Below, in pieces: positions 11,678 through 23,290 of a stretch of 64,000 nt of DNA. Each line of letters starts with the position of its first letter. Position 1 is the stretch's first letter. The DNA comes from Siphonodentalium dalli (Eukaryota > Mollusca > Scaphopoda > Gadilida > Siphonodentaliidae): contig CP136068.1 in assembly GCA_032622095.1 (NCBI GenBank), positions 155,521,151 through 155,585,150 of the forward strand, written 5' to 3'. The position numbers and the translations under genes were made by a program. The notes under the pieces are model-generated. The model was not told the origin of the DNA and searched no databases. It saw only the letters and a list, made by a program, of their open reading frames with translations.

Positions 11678-11880
11678 TAATATCGATCAAAGTAGCTAGC
11701 TATGGTGGATAATCTATACAGAAAAGCTGGTAAGTGTAGACATCATAGCTAACCATGGTGGTAAGTCTATCTAACCAATTCCATTATTCACTAGCGCTAG
11801 TCATGATTGTCACAAAGTTTATACGGGCAGTAGTATTTATCAATGTAGCTGACTATGGTGGCTTATCTATCAAGGATTTC
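11678..11880 (+). repeat. Satellite C, left arm, second part
   Basis: This continues the TAGCTAGC-rich array after the 1.12-kb insertion and runs into satellite B at about 11,880, where cataatccaaaaaattaggc begins. Confidence 0.8.
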
Positions 11881-13015
11881 CATAATCCAAAAAATTAGGC
11901 ACCTGCCCATCTTCTATGACGGGCCCTTAAAATGGTGAACCCCAAATTTGAGCCCGTGCAGTTTAAACCTGTCAACTATATATGAGTCATGTGCAGAAGC
12001 AGGACGGTCCATATATGCCCCAACGTCCTTATAATATGCCAGAATCCAAAGATATAGGCACATACACATTTTCTGTGATGGGCCCTTAAATGTTTGAACC
12101 CCAAATTGGAGCCCGTGCAGTGAATACCTATCTCAACTATAACTGAGTCATGTAGAAGATGCTGGATGGTCCAGATATGTCCCAACATCCATATTACATG
12201 CCAAGCTCCAAAATATATGCACATAACCATTTTCAATTAGGGGCCCTTAACATTGTGAACCCCAAATTTGAGCCTGTGCCGTTTAAACCTAAGTCAACTA
12301 TAGCTGAGTCATGTACAGATGCAGGAGATTCCAGATATGTCATAACATCCATATTATATTCCCAGAATCCAAAGATTTAGGCACCTCCCCATTTTTTATA
12401 ATGGGCCCTTAAAATGGTGAACCCCAAATTTGAGCATGTGCAGTTTAAACCTAAGTCAACTATAAATGAGCCTTGTCCAGATGCTGGAGCGTTCAGATAT
12501 GTCCCAACACCCATAGTATATGCCAGAATCCAAAGGTATAGGCACATACACATTTTCAATGATGGGCCCTTAAATGTTGGAACCCCAATTTGGAGCCCGT
12601 GCAGTGACAACCTATATCAACTATAAATTAGTCATGTCCAGATCCATGAGGGTCCAGATATGTCACAACATCCATATTATATTCCCATAATCCAAAGATT
12701 TAGGCACCTACCCATGTTCTATGATGGGCCCTTAAAATGGTGAACCCCAAATTGGAGCCCGTGCAGATTAAAGCTAAGTCAACTATATCTGAGTCATGTA
12801 CAGATGCAGGAGATTCCAGATATGTCCCAAAACCCACACTATATTCCCAGAATCCAAAGATTTAGGCACCTGCCCATTTTCTATGATGGGCCCTTGAAAT
12901 GGTGAACCCCAAATTTGAGCCCGTGCAGTTTAAAGCTCAGTCAACCATATATGAGTCATGTACAGATACAGGACGGTCCACATTTTTCCCAACATCCATA
13001 TTATATGCCAGACTT
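11881..13015 (+). repeat. Satellite B (~160-bp units), left arm, plus orientation
   Basis: About seven units have landmarks gggcccttaaaatggtgaac, ccaaatttgagcccgtgcag, a gagtcatgtacagatgcagg stretch and gatatgtcccaacatccata. GGGCCCTTAA recurs near 11,921, 12,081, 12,241, 12,404, 12,564, 12,727 and 12,888. Short open frames here are repeat artefacts on both strands. Confidence 0.92.
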
Positions 13016-13020
13016 TAGAT

Positions 13021-13460
13021 GGGGCCAATGCGTGCGGACTGCAGAAAGCACGAGGTGCGCCAAATTTTGCCACTATCGGTTCAGTGTTGTGCGTCAGGGG
13101 AGGGGTGGTCCGTGGTACAATTTGTTTAATTCTTCTCCGAATCAGATGAAACTTAGAATATAACATCTACAACAGCAGCCGATCTAGAAACTAAAATAAT
13201 TTCGAAATTCCATTGAAAACTGACAGAGGTACGGGTCCTCAAATTTAGCAATTTTGGGCCTATGTGCTTTGAGTCACATCTCCTCCGAAGATGTAAACGT
13301 TTGGCTATAACCTGATAGGCCAATGCCTGCGGTCTGGAGAGAGCACGAGGTGCGCCAAATTTTGCCAGTGTTGGTTCAGTGTTGTGGGTCAGGGGAGGGA
13401 TGGTCCGTGGTACCAATTTTTTTTACTCTTTTCCGAATCAGATGAAACTTGGAATATAAC
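13021..13460 (+). repeat. Two ~295-bp direct repeats next to the transposase
   Basis: The block ggccaatgcgtgcggactgc, followed by gcacgaggtgcgccaaattt, a ggttcagtgttgtg stretch and a ggggaggg...gtccgtggtac stretch, occurs at about 13,022 and again at about 13,318. Each ends in ccgaatcagatgaaacttgg. It separates satellite B from the transposase remnant. The mirror copy is at about 46,545-46,975. Confidence 0.75.
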
Positions 13461-13493
13461 ATCTACCATACACGTTGATCAATAAACTGAAAA

Positions 13494-14265
13494 TTGTTTT
13501 TCCTGCACGCATTTGTCCGGAAAGGGAATAACGTGAAGCAGTTTCCACTGGTATACGTCATGATGTCGGGGAGGGAGAATAGCGACTACAAATGGGTGTT
13601 AGAATGTGTAAAGGAGCTGTTGGTGGACTATCGACTGTTAGAAGTTGTGATGGATTTTGAGATGGCAGTCTGGAAGGCATTTCGTCACGTTTTTCCCGAC
13701 GCAGATATCCGTGGCTGTTCGTTCCACTTCACACAGGCTGTTTGGCGGAAAATTCAAGATGTTGGACTTGCTACTGCGAACAAGACAGATGACGCCACAA
13801 AGATTTTGTTCAAAAAATTCACGGCACTGAGTTTCATTCCACACAATAAGATCGAGCGGGAATTTAGGGTGCTAGCATCTGCATCAACATCAGCCATGTT
13901 TGTTGAATTCGTGAACTATTTTGAGAAAACGTGGATAGAGTCTAGTGTGTGGCCGCCTCATTGCTGGTGTGTGTTCAACCAGTCTGTCAGAACAAACAAC
14001 GACGTGGAAGTATGGCACAACAGAATAAACGGGAAGACATCCGCAAATAGTAGATTTTATATGCCGACCAAAGCCATGTACATAGAGAGCCAGTTTGTGA
14101 CAATGTAAGCTCGTCAGCGCGAGAAAGGTCAAGCAAAGACAAAGAGAAAATTACAGACAATTCCAGGAGAAAATCTTCCGCCTCTGGGATGATTTTATTG
14201 ATGGCGATATCAACATCAAAGAACTTCTGGGGGAAATCGCGCTCATCAACGGACCAACGGAGTGA
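13494..14265 (+). pseudogene. MULE transposase fragment, left-arm copy
   Basis: The translation matches the middle and C-terminal part of a MULE-type DDE transposase. It reads HAFVRKG...KQFPLVYVMMSGREN, then VVMDFEMAVWKAF (the second catalytic aspartate in the DFE context), then the CSFHFTQAVWRKIQ Cys/His signature, and RTNNDVEVWHNRING near the end. It has no ATG: the frame follows a stop at about 13,488 and lacks the first catalytic aspartate block, so it is 5'-truncated. Near 14,092 a 4-bp difference from the other arm shifts the frame and gives an early stop at 14,106-14,108. The displaced C-terminus (ELLGEIALINGPTE) runs to 14,265. Full-length transposases of this family are several hundred residues longer. 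Confidence 0.87.
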
Positions 14266-14337
14266 ATCTAATTGATATTAGATGTAATGTCAATAATCAT
14301 ATGATTATACATAAAATATTAAAAATAAAACAAAAAA

Positions 14338-14452
14338 CGGGTCGAAGTCACTCCTTCAAAAAAACATATAACGGGTCGAAATCACCATATCGGGTCGAAA
14401 TCACTATGGGTCGAAGTCACAGTGGGTCGAGGTCACTGGTATTCGGGTAGAT
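14338..14452 (+). repeat. Short GGGTCGAARTCAC repeat array
   Basis: Five or more copies of gggtcga(a/g)(a/g)tcac with variable spacers follow directly downstream of the transposase remnant. The mirror copy is at about 45,575-45,685. Confidence 0.8.
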
Positions 14453-14730
14453 GGCCGTCAAAACAAAGAAAATTAAACTTTCTTATTTGCCAGCCGCCTT
14501 TTTTAAAATTCTCAATATATGTTCATTTATTCATATTTGTATTAAGTTATGCACACTTAATTAAGAAAACAATCCCCCGCTGTATGAAAGATACGAGTGT
14601 TTACGACTGTGGGTGGCTGTATGATATCCTGATGCCTCACTTCATTATCTATTTTGACGGAAACAGTTATTTGCGAGAAAGCGTGTGACGTAATAGAGGA
14701 CCCTGGGAATTCCCACTGTATCATGTATCT

Positions 14731-15006
14731 GTGTATGGCGGACAGCAACATTTTTTGCGATCTGATTGTTCCTCGTCTGATTCGTCAGCAGAAGACACTT
14801 TAAATTTGACAACGGGAGCGTACATGCACGAGCCGGAATTACCAAAAAATCACCATGGTGTGAGACCACCAAACGATCCAGACCTGGGATGGCGAAGAGA
14901 TGAATTCAGAAAATCGCGTACGAAAATGGTGAGTCACCAGGTCACTGAGCGTCTATTAAAAATATCGCGGTCACTGGCAAAACATGTGAAAATAAAATTG
15001 ATGTAA
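14731..15006 (+). pseudogene. Hypothetical Ser/Asp-rich exon, left-arm copy
   Basis: The open frame encodes a product with an acidic serine-rich start (SDCSSSDSSAEDTLNLTTG), then YMHEPELPKNHHGVRPP and a basic C-terminal half. A good splice donor context (ATG followed by GTGAGT) lies at 14,929-14,934, so the coding part could end at 14,928. The other arm has the same frame with only a few residue changes and a real ATG. The equivalent position here reads CTG, so this copy has lost that start. I do not recognise the family. Confidence 0.35.
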
Positions 15007-15384
15007 ATACTAGCGAATACCCCTTTATTCGAGCGGATATGTGTAATAATCATAACGCATACTCAATACATCGAAATATGAAATATAATTCAAGGAAAAG
15101 TTGTGTGTCTACCGAAATGTTAGTCTAAAAATATACTAGTAGTATTTGTTTTACTAAAAATGTGAATTTTGCGATGTATTGAAATTCTGGACTCGACCAG
15201 TGCCAGTCCATGGCTGCTCACGGATTGACACTGGATTCAGCTATTAGTATCAGTACTAACACAATCAGTGACAGTGTTTGCACTGGCTAAAAAAATAAAT
15301 AATAATTTGCCAAAAATTAGCTAACTCTTGATTTGTGACATTGTCCAAGAAAAAAAGTGTCTTGAATATTCAACATGTTAATTG

Positions 15385-15600
15385 TTATCTCGACACATCT
15401 TGAGATCCTGACATGCGCATCTCAAGATCTGAACATATTACAGTAATTACTAGTATCTCGCAATATTATTTTGAGAGCTAATCATAATTTCTTGAGAACT
15501 TGCCATATGATCTCAAGAAATATGTTAATATCTCAAGATTCTTTTCTCGAAATCTCGAGAGAGTTGAGATAATATCTCGGTGGAGATATTTTCTATAACA
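15385..15600. repeat. TCTCAAGA/TCTTGAGA-rich stretch
   Basis: At least eight copies of tctcaaga or its reverse complement tcttgaga are scattered here, plus TCTCGAGA, creating many potential short hairpins. The mirror copy is at about 44,420-44,645. I see no coding sequence. Confidence 0.65.
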
Positions 15601-15869
15601 GTATATGGTACATTGTATATCATTTTAAAGACAGATTCATTGCGGTCCAAGTGAGATGATTAATCATATTCATGGGTTCACGTGACTGCCGGGGTTCTAT
15701 ACATGTACATCTAGTATATCTTTTGAATGAAAATCTGTTACGGTACCGGCATAGAAGAGCAACAGGAGGTATATCGGATTCTCGGTCCAAAACAGCATCA
15801 ACACAACTAATTTCCCAAGCTGTTGTGGACTGAGAAGACTTGATCTATACATGCCAATGTATGCTATTT

Positions 15870-16480
15870 CTGAATATATAGTCATGAAACGGAAAGAAAT
15901 TAACTTTCCAAGAAAAAGTTATTTGAGTCAGTATTTGGGGCGGGAGAAAGATACCCGGGCTTTATTGTCGCCCCCACCCCCCAACCGAGAAGCTACTTAT
16001 GACAAAAATGAACTTGTTACTTTATTGCTTATTTAGCTTCATATGGCCATGAAATGGCGAGAGATACTCAGGCCTCGGTATTTTCCCCCTCCCACCCAAA
16101 CCATGACTCAATGAAATTTTCTCGATTAAATTTAATTTCTCGCCATTTCCTATATAAAGTGCTATACATGTAAGTGATCAATCATAAGATATTTTGTTCT
16201 CATATGTAGCTCCTGGGTTTTGGGGGGGGGGGTGGTATATTCAGGCCTGTGTAATTTCTCCCCACCCCAAATCCTGACTCAATAATTCTTTTAATGGATA
16301 TATAGGGCAATATAAGCGATTAAATAATTAGTTTATTTTTGTCATATGTAGATGCTGGGTGTGGGGGATACTCATACCTGGGTATCTAATTCCCCCTATC
16401 CTCCCAAACCCTGACTCAAACAACTTTTTCTTGTAACATGTTAATTTATCGCCCTTAAATGACTACATGTATAACATCAA
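15870..16480 (+). repeat. Degenerate tandem repeat, TTTGAGTCAGGGTTTGGG family
   Basis: Units of about 140-150 bp carry catgaaacggcgagaaatta, a tttctcgagaaaaagt stretch, tttgagtcagggtttggg and a poly-C/poly-G tract. They occur three or four times, partly inverted. Related units lie at 18,590-19,060 and, more weakly, at 17,690-17,930. Mirror copies lie at about 43,670-44,130 and 40,600-41,100. Confidence 0.6.
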
Positions 16481-16818
16481 AATAAATAAGCAATAAATTA
16501 ATACATGTACATTTATATTTTGTCATATGTTGAATTATCGGTGGGTGTGAGCATTTGACAGACTGAAAATAGTAAAAAGGGGGATGCACTGGGAGAGATA
16601 TCATGTGCACGTGGTCAGGTAAACAAACCATACATGTATTAAGTCGTGAATCCTTAAAACAAGATATTAACATACCTGGATAATGAAATAGATACCTGGT
16701 AAACAATTCAGCAGGTATAACTCCTGATAACAAATATGTGCGAAACTTGTCCAAGATACATGTATCCATGAGAAAAAGTGGACGGACAGACGCATGCCCA
16801 CTGTCATTCATCAGAACA

Positions 16819-17024
16819 TACATCAATGCCCTAAACATTCAACCCCTTAACCACAGCAGAACTGTGGGTAACTTTTCAGGATTTAGTCCGAAATATGGCT
16901 TGTTGCCATTCATGAGAGCTTTCCGGTGAATTTCAACAAGCCATATTTCCGACTAAATCCTGAAAAATTACCTATAATTCTGATGTGGTTAAGGGGTCGA
17001 TTATTTAGGGCATTACTGTATGTC
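16819..17024. mobile_element. Palindromic MITE (GGGCATT ends), left-arm copy
   Basis: The ends AATGCCCTAAA and TTTAGGGCATT frame two arms of about 90 bp that contain ccccttaaccacagcagaa and tttcaggatttagt. The centre is near 16,925. The other arm has a copy at 43,103-43,306, and a diverged third copy lies outside the palindrome at 59,237-59,400. That third copy shows this is an independent dispersed family. Confidence 0.8.
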
Positions 17025-17039
17025 GAGTTTGTTACACAT

Positions 17040-17390
17040 TTGTCAAAGTTTGACTCAGGTCATGCTCCATTTGCTACATGTCACATCTTTGTATCTCACA
17101 TAGTACTAATCTAATTGTTATGAAATGTATCAAAGATGGGACACATGGCGAATGGAGCATGACCGGAGAGTTTCTACTCACAAAATTAACACATTACTGA
17201 GCACCACTTACTTGAAAGTTTGCTTTTTTCAGATTTAGTTTTTTTTTCTGGAGAATGAACACACAAAATAGTAAGTTATCCCCAGACAGAAATCACTCTA
17301 TCTCCCATGGTAATAATCTAATTGTTATGAAATTTATCAAAGTGATTTATGTCAGGGGGTAACTTACTTTTTTAGGTCATCTATTTCATG
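17040..17390. repeat. Two further consecutive hairpins sharing one loop sequence
   Basis: Hairpin one (about 17,066-17,158) has arms gtcatgctccatttgc and gcgaatggagcatgac. Hairpin two (about 17,250-17,390) has arms around aagttatcccc-agac and gtcagggggtaacttac. Both have the same loop, taatctaattgttatgaaat. They directly follow the palindromic MITE, giving three fold-backs in a row. The mirror set is at about 42,725-43,100. Confidence 0.7.
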
Positions 17391-18589
17391 ACAGGGGTTA
17401 AACTAAAACATGCCGAATTAAAACTGATATTTTCTTGATTCAACTAATAATTGACATATATATATAAACTTTTGGATAATATCTAGGGACTTACCCGATA
17501 GAAGTTTAACTATTTGGCATCACCAACAACAAAATGATATTCAATATTTTTCAGCAAAAAACATAATTTAACCTTTACATCGTTCAGTAGTTCCAAATGA
17601 AATGTTCAGATAATATGTTCAACAAATGACCTGAACTTATTATCTAAACTTTAACCACCAATGAATAATTAATTACTAGATGAGGTACCCGGTGTAACAC
17701 GCCATCTCCCCCAGGATATCTTCACCCCCCCCCCCCACCCAGGATAGCTCCCCCCATATATGATTAAAAATAATTTCACTCATTTGATAACGTTTGACCC
17801 TGGAATTGCCAAAAAATTGTTTGATATATAACTTTGTTTTCATTTAAAAAAAATTTATTTTCAAATGACAAACCCCCCCCCCCACTTTTCATAGTTTGAT
17901 CCTGAATGGCCAGAGCAATTCCCTTTATGTTCTTCGGGATCTACAGCCTATGTATAGGGACAAGAGGGGAACTCGGAGGATGAGCTTGTTCATTGACAAC
18001 AAACACTGTAGTTCAGATTCAATTGGGCTGTGTATTATTATAAACATAAACAACCAATAATAACATAAACAAAATATATTGTCAAGAAGGTGGAGGCCAA
18101 TAACCGCCTTCCCACCTGTTGATATATAACAATGTTCCATAAACATACCTAGCATCATAAACTAGCTATTGCCTTAGTAATAGTGGTAACACATATGTAG
18201 CCGTAATAACAGTTTTGGAATTTCAAGAGACGGATAAATGATAGATGAAACATAAATCTCAAGCTGCTAACATAATATTGGGGTGGGAGAGTGGGAAAAT
18301 GAATTCTAATATAAAAGGAATTACGGGAATTATGTTTGGACAAAATAAATATTGATTCTATTCCCGATAAGATGAAGGACAAAGAGACTGCGCATGACCA
18401 TATATAAGATGTACATCCTGTTGTTAAAGGGGTACCACGGTCCATGCACCCGGAGTCCCGGACCTATTAATTTAGTACGCTCCCTAGAAAATAAAATTGA
18501 TTATTTCATAATCAAGGTTTTTTTTTATTAAAATATATTTTTTTCCAAACGACAAAATTTTTTAATCACACAATTGATTATTTGATCCT

Positions 18590-19060
18590 GAAATGGCGAG
18601 AAAAATGACTTTTGAGATTTAAATTTGTTTTTATTTAATTTCATTTTTTCAAATGTCCAGGTCTGGATAGCTACTAGTACCCACAACTCAGCACCTACAT
18701 GACAAAAAAATGGTCTTATGGTTTTATCGCTTATTTTGCTTTATATAGTCATGAAACGAAGATGTCCAGACCAGGATATAGCCCCCCCCCCCAACCAGCG
18801 CCTATTTGAGAAAAATCATGGTTTTATTGCTTATTTTGCTTTATATAGTCATGAAACAGCGAGAAATTAACTTCTTCCGAGAAAAAATAGTTTGAGTCAG
18901 GGTTTGGGTGGGGGTAAGATGTCCAGGCAAGGAAGGGAAGAAAGAAGTCAAGGACCTACATGACAAAAAATCATCTTGGGGTTTTATTGATTATTTTGCT
19001 TTATAGTCATGAAATAGCAAGAAATAGACTTCTCCTGAGAAGGTGATGTATGGAACTAAT
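18590..19060 (+). repeat. Second block of the TTTGAGTCAGGGTTTGGG repeat family
   Basis: Three units carry ggttttattgcttattttgc, tttatatagtcatgaaac and gagaaattaacttcttccga, with intervening poly-C tracts. They have the same orientation as 15,870-16,480. No gene is seen. Confidence 0.6.
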
Positions 19061-19580
19061 CTGCATAAAATGACAAAATAATGACTATTGTTCACTATTT
19101 ATAAAGCAAACGCTTATTCTGGTCGTTATCGTTGTCACATTTTTGGTATATTATAATGAAAAAAGAATGAGTCAGAGGAAAATTGGAGAAAAAAACTTGA
19201 ACCCCATACAATGCTGAGGATGCGGTCCATTTTGGGAGGGGCTGGGGTGTTTACCCTAAACATAGATATTATATTATTTAGCGTAATAACACTCCAGTAT
19301 TTACTTTTTCAACTTAATTAATGGAAGAAGCCATAGTATACTGTATAGATCTGTATTTCACTATTTGATCATATTAAAATCATTTTCACAAAGATGATAC
19401 ATGCAGATAAGTAGACATCATAGACGCCCAAGAAGCCCTTCTGATAGTTCAGCCATAAACGTAATTCGTACTCTTCTTGTGGAACTTGAAAGCTGAAATC
19501 TGCGAAAGCGGTCACGTATCCCATGTATTTCATATCAACAATAGGTTGAAAGTTATTAAATTTCGAAGTTCCCGTGGACG

Positions 19581-19925
19581 GTGGACCTACATGTAGATCA
19601 TGCCACGAATACCTACGCCAGCGGCACGGAAGTAGAGATTCATGGCATGATCAACTGTGGACCTATTATGACAGTCACAGTGACACACGACATTCGTCCA
19701 AATATGTACGCATTTACTCCGGAGCTGTTGGCCACGCGAATAAATTCCTGCCGTATTATTCAATATTTTATTACACATATAAACCCATTCCGAATTCACG
19801 ATTTCCAACGAAAACGAAACATGTTTCAATGTGAAATAAAACAAAACCACACGGAAACCGATTTCGATAACACAATGTCAACAGAGTGCGGGAAGGTCCT
19901 CTATGATGTCACGGGTCAAAAATAA
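19581..19925 (+). pseudogene. Unrecognised 114-codon frame, left-arm copy
   Basis: The frame is kept at equal length in both arms, with about five residue differences. It contains a near-palindromic start (19,590-19,670) and a C-terminal segment with CEIKQNH and STECGKVLYDVTGQK. An overlapping 87-codon frame on the other strand is equally conserved, so the preservation may only reflect low overall divergence of the arms. I recognise no family and treat coding status as doubtful. Confidence 0.2.
19592..19672. repeat. Hairpin with GATCATGCCACGAAT arms
   Basis: The left arm reads ggacctacatgtagatcatg, then ccacgaatacctacgcc. The right arm is its imperfect inverse, with ttcatggcatgatc and gtggaccta. 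The loop is about 8 bp (cggcacgg). The same hairpin is at about 39,990-40,072 in the other arm. Confidence 0.75.
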
Positions 19926-20395
19926 AATACACCTCATCTGTTGTTTTCGTTTCGAGCTGTGCGCACGACAAGGGGGTTTCCTGGAATCTGAATCGATAGC
20001 GGCTAATCTCGGGGCGATTCATTTCGTTCTCAGAACGACTATGTGGGTCTAATAAACGGGGAAATGGGTAAAATATGAACGTCGCGACGGCGACTTTAAC
20101 AATATTGAAACGCATAATAATATTTATATATTGTATTATGTTTGGTCTCAAAGTTTGCTTAGTTGGAATTTATTACCTAAAAAAGGGATCGAGATTCAGG
20201 GTGAGGTCTGGAGTTGTGAGGGGACAGATATCACCGAGGGCATGTAGGTCCTATCGCGAGATGAGCCGAGACTTTTGATAACAATATGGGCGAATACTTA
20301 GGCGAAGATATAGGCTTATTGGGATTTTGAAAGTTTTCCGTCAATGGAATCTACCCGACGACGCAAAGAACATCTGCGTGCTGTTAAGCAATTTC

Positions 20396-20590
20396 TCATT
20401 TAGGTTGCTTTGACCGAAGATAATTCAACCCTATCAACACAAAATTCCATTTAGCCAAAGGCGTTGGTGGAAATAATAATCGCCTTTCTTCAAATAATGG
20501 GCACTGGAAGAAAAAATGCAAAGCGTCGTCAATATAAAACCCGCATTGACAGTGGGCTGTTATGGAAATATAGATATCCAAGTTTATCAA
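20396..20590 (-). pseudogene. LINE ORF2 C-terminal zinc-knuckle fragment
   Basis: The 64-residue translation contains HCQCGFYIDDALHFFFQCPLFEERR. The C-x-C-G, then D-x-x-H-F-F-x-C-P-L, then R spacing is the layout I associate with the C-terminal Cys/His motif of non-LTR retrotransposon ORF2 proteins in invertebrates. No reverse transcriptase domain adjoins it, so this is an old fragment. The other arm retains the same frame at 39,097-39,264. Assignment is from motif recall. Confidence 0.6.
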
Positions 20591-20779
20591 ATTTTAACAT
20601 ATCTATTGTGACCCACTATATAAATTAAGAATAGTATGCACACCGGGTTACATGAATATGTTGAGCGCATATGCACTGCCTCTCAACAATGTCACAACAA
20701 TCATGTTTTACGGTCGCTTGGTTGTCTGATAAACAGATTCAAATACAAATTCGCTAAAAGTATTGGCATACGGAACAAG

Positions 20780-21180
20780 TAGAGACAATTGTATAAATGT
20801 TGGCCAAGTATCAACAATGCTTCTACTGAACAGCCTCTATACGATATCTCAACACAACTGTAAAAGATAAGTTCGATTTGCTCAGTAGTTCGTAACGTGA
20901 ATAGATATAATTTCAACATTATTACATGAAGCACAAGTCCGTGGAGTTGGTATGTAGATGGTATTTAAGAACTCACAATGTCAAAATCGAATTTGGTCCA
21001 ATGATTTTTCACATTCGCAGTTAACAAGTATCAACAATGTGTCTACTGAACAGCCTCCATAAGATATTTGAACACCACTTTGAAATATAACGCCCATTTG
21101 TTAAGTAGTTCGCAATGTTGTAGAAATTATTTCTCGTAAATATGTTCAAGTATGAACACAGCCAGGAGGTCGATGACTTA
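20780..21180. repeat. Tandem duplication (~230 bp)
   Basis: The block aagtatcaacaatgcttcta, ctgaacagcctctat and a (t)agtagttcgtaa stretch at about 20,805-20,905 recurs at about 21,027-21,120 with several changes. No coding function is seen. Confidence 0.6.
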
Positions 21181-21239
21181 CATACACTCGAGCCAAAACG
21201 TCCGCTATTAAGAAGTCTTAACAAGGATTGTCAAGGCAG

Positions 21240-21970
21240 TTCATAATACTAAAGCAAAATAATTGTTGCTTGATTTCTTGAAGCGACATTCAACTCGTTT
21301 CTATTCCCAAACGATTTCGTTAAAAAAAACTACACTTAAGTTTGGTAGAAACCGCCAACAATAAAAGTGTTCATTAACTCTGAGTCAATTTTCCCCACCG
21401 TCCCTGATTCGAGCGGTGCGCCATTTATGGATCTGTAAACGACGTGTTAAAAGTATATGTACTAGAGACATTTCGCAAAATCACGAATACGATTACGGAT
21501 ATGGAAATATCACGCCAGTATACGGCCAAAATTATATTTTTACGCACGGGGGTTCTTATGTGAGAAGTAATATACCACATTCAGTTAATTATGTGCAGAT
21601 GTGTCAATAATTATTAGGGACGCTCTAACATTATCCGTGCATACATAATTACCTGTTATCAATAAAATATGTTGTTGTTGATGTAACTGGGGTCTGGGAG
21701 CCTAAACATATCTGTAATCAATCAAACAGCAATTCTGGATTTCCCTGTCAGTTCACGATTCATATCGGGTCACATTAAGATCAATTAGAAAATTGTTGCA
21801 AAGTTGTTATAAAAAATATGTAATTTTTCGACGAAACGTGTTTGGGGAGGGGTGGCTAAAATCAAGTGACTCGCACACCGTTCAAACTTTCTGTTGACTT
21901 CTTTCTCCGTATGCTTCCTAGATAACCACTACACCATATGGATTAAAAATTATACTGGCGTTATTACAAT
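21240..21970. other. No recognisable gene
   Basis: Noncoding sequence leading into satellite B'. The only frame over 60 codons (21,416-21,610) shows no domain. Confidence 0.4.
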
Positions 21971-21974
21971 ACCC

Positions 21975-23075
21975 GTTTAAGGGCCCATCATGGAAAATTG
22001 TTATGTGCCTATATCTTTGGATTCTGAGATATAATATGGATTTTGGGACAAATCTGGACCCTCCTGCATCTGGACATGACTCATGTATAGCTGATATAGG
22101 TTTTCACTGCACGGGCTCAAATTCGGGGTTCTCCATTTTAAGGGCCCATCACAGAAAATTGTTATGTGCCTATATCGTTGGACTATGGCATATAGTATGG
22201 ATGTTGGGACATAGCTGGACCATCATGCATCTGGGAATGACTAATGTATAGTTTACCTAGGTTTAAACTGCACAGACTCAAATTTGGGGTCATCATTTTA
22301 AGGGTCCATCATAGAACATGGGTATGTGCTAATATCTTTGGATTCTGGCATATAATATGGATATTGGGACACATCTGGACCATCCTGCATCTGGACTTGA
22401 CTCAGGTTTAGTTGACATAGGTTTTCACTACACGGGCTCAAATTTGGGGTTCATCATTTTAAGGACCCATTATACAAAATGGGTATGTGCCTCTATCATT
22501 GGATTCTGGCATATAATATGGATATTGGGACATATCTGGACCGTCCTGCATCTGAACATGACTAATGTAGAGTTTACTTAGGTTTACACTGCACGGGCTC
22601 AAATTTGGGGTTCATCATTTTATGGACCCATCATAGAAAATAGGTATGTGCCTAAATCTTTGGATTCCGGGGATATATGGATGCTTGGACATATCTGGAC
22701 CCTCCTGCATCTGGACATGACTCACGTATAGTTTCCTTCGGTTTGAACTGCACGAGATCAAATTTGGGGTTCATCATTTTAAGGGCCCATCATAAAAAAT
22801 TGTTATGTGCCTATATCGTTGGATTCTGTCATATGCTACGAATATTGGGACATATCTGGACTTTCCTGTATCTGGACATGACTCTGGTATAGCTAACATA
22901 TGTTTTCACTGCACGGGCTCAAATTTGGGGTTTTCCATTTTAAGGGCCCATCATAGAAAATTGGTATGGCTTATAATATGGATATTGGGACATATCTGGA
23001 CAATCCTGCATCTGGACATGACTAATGTAGAGTTGACATAGGTTTTCACTGCACGGGCTCAAATTTGGGATTCAA
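21975..23075 (-). repeat. Satellite B, left arm, minus orientation
   Basis: This is the reverse complement of the 11,881-13,015 array. Landmarks are ctgcacgggctcaaatttgg, tccattttaagggcccatca and ggatattgggacatatctgg, at about 160-bp spacing for seven units. It forms the inner part of the right inverted terminus of the nested element. Confidence 0.92.
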
Positions 23076-23290
23076 GGATGGGTGAAATATTTTCATTTTC
23101 CTAGTTGAAGTAATTATCTGATAAACATTTGCAACTATGTAACAAAAACACGTCGCATTTTTTAAATGACTTCCAAATGTAACTTTGTAACCCTTTTTTA
23201 ACAAGGATGGGTGAAATATTTTAATTTTTCTAGTTGGGGTAATTCTCTGATTTCCAAATATAACTATGTAACAGTTTGAAACTCTCTTTT
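23076..23290. repeat. GGATGGGTGAAATATTTT duplicated linker
   Basis: The linker between satellites B' and A' contains two copies of ggatgggtgaaatatttt with following sequence (gtaattctctgat and aactatgtaac). It takes the place of satellite C on this side of the nested element. Confidence 0.7.

Noticed and set aside
7250-13015. Regular repeats as a CRISPR-like array
   Set aside because: The units are long contiguous tandem repeats without unique spacers, there are no cas genes, and the DNA is eukaryotic.
11881-13015. Overlapping open frames in satellite B as small proteins
   Set aside because: Frames recur on both strands with the 160-bp period and are repeat artefacts.
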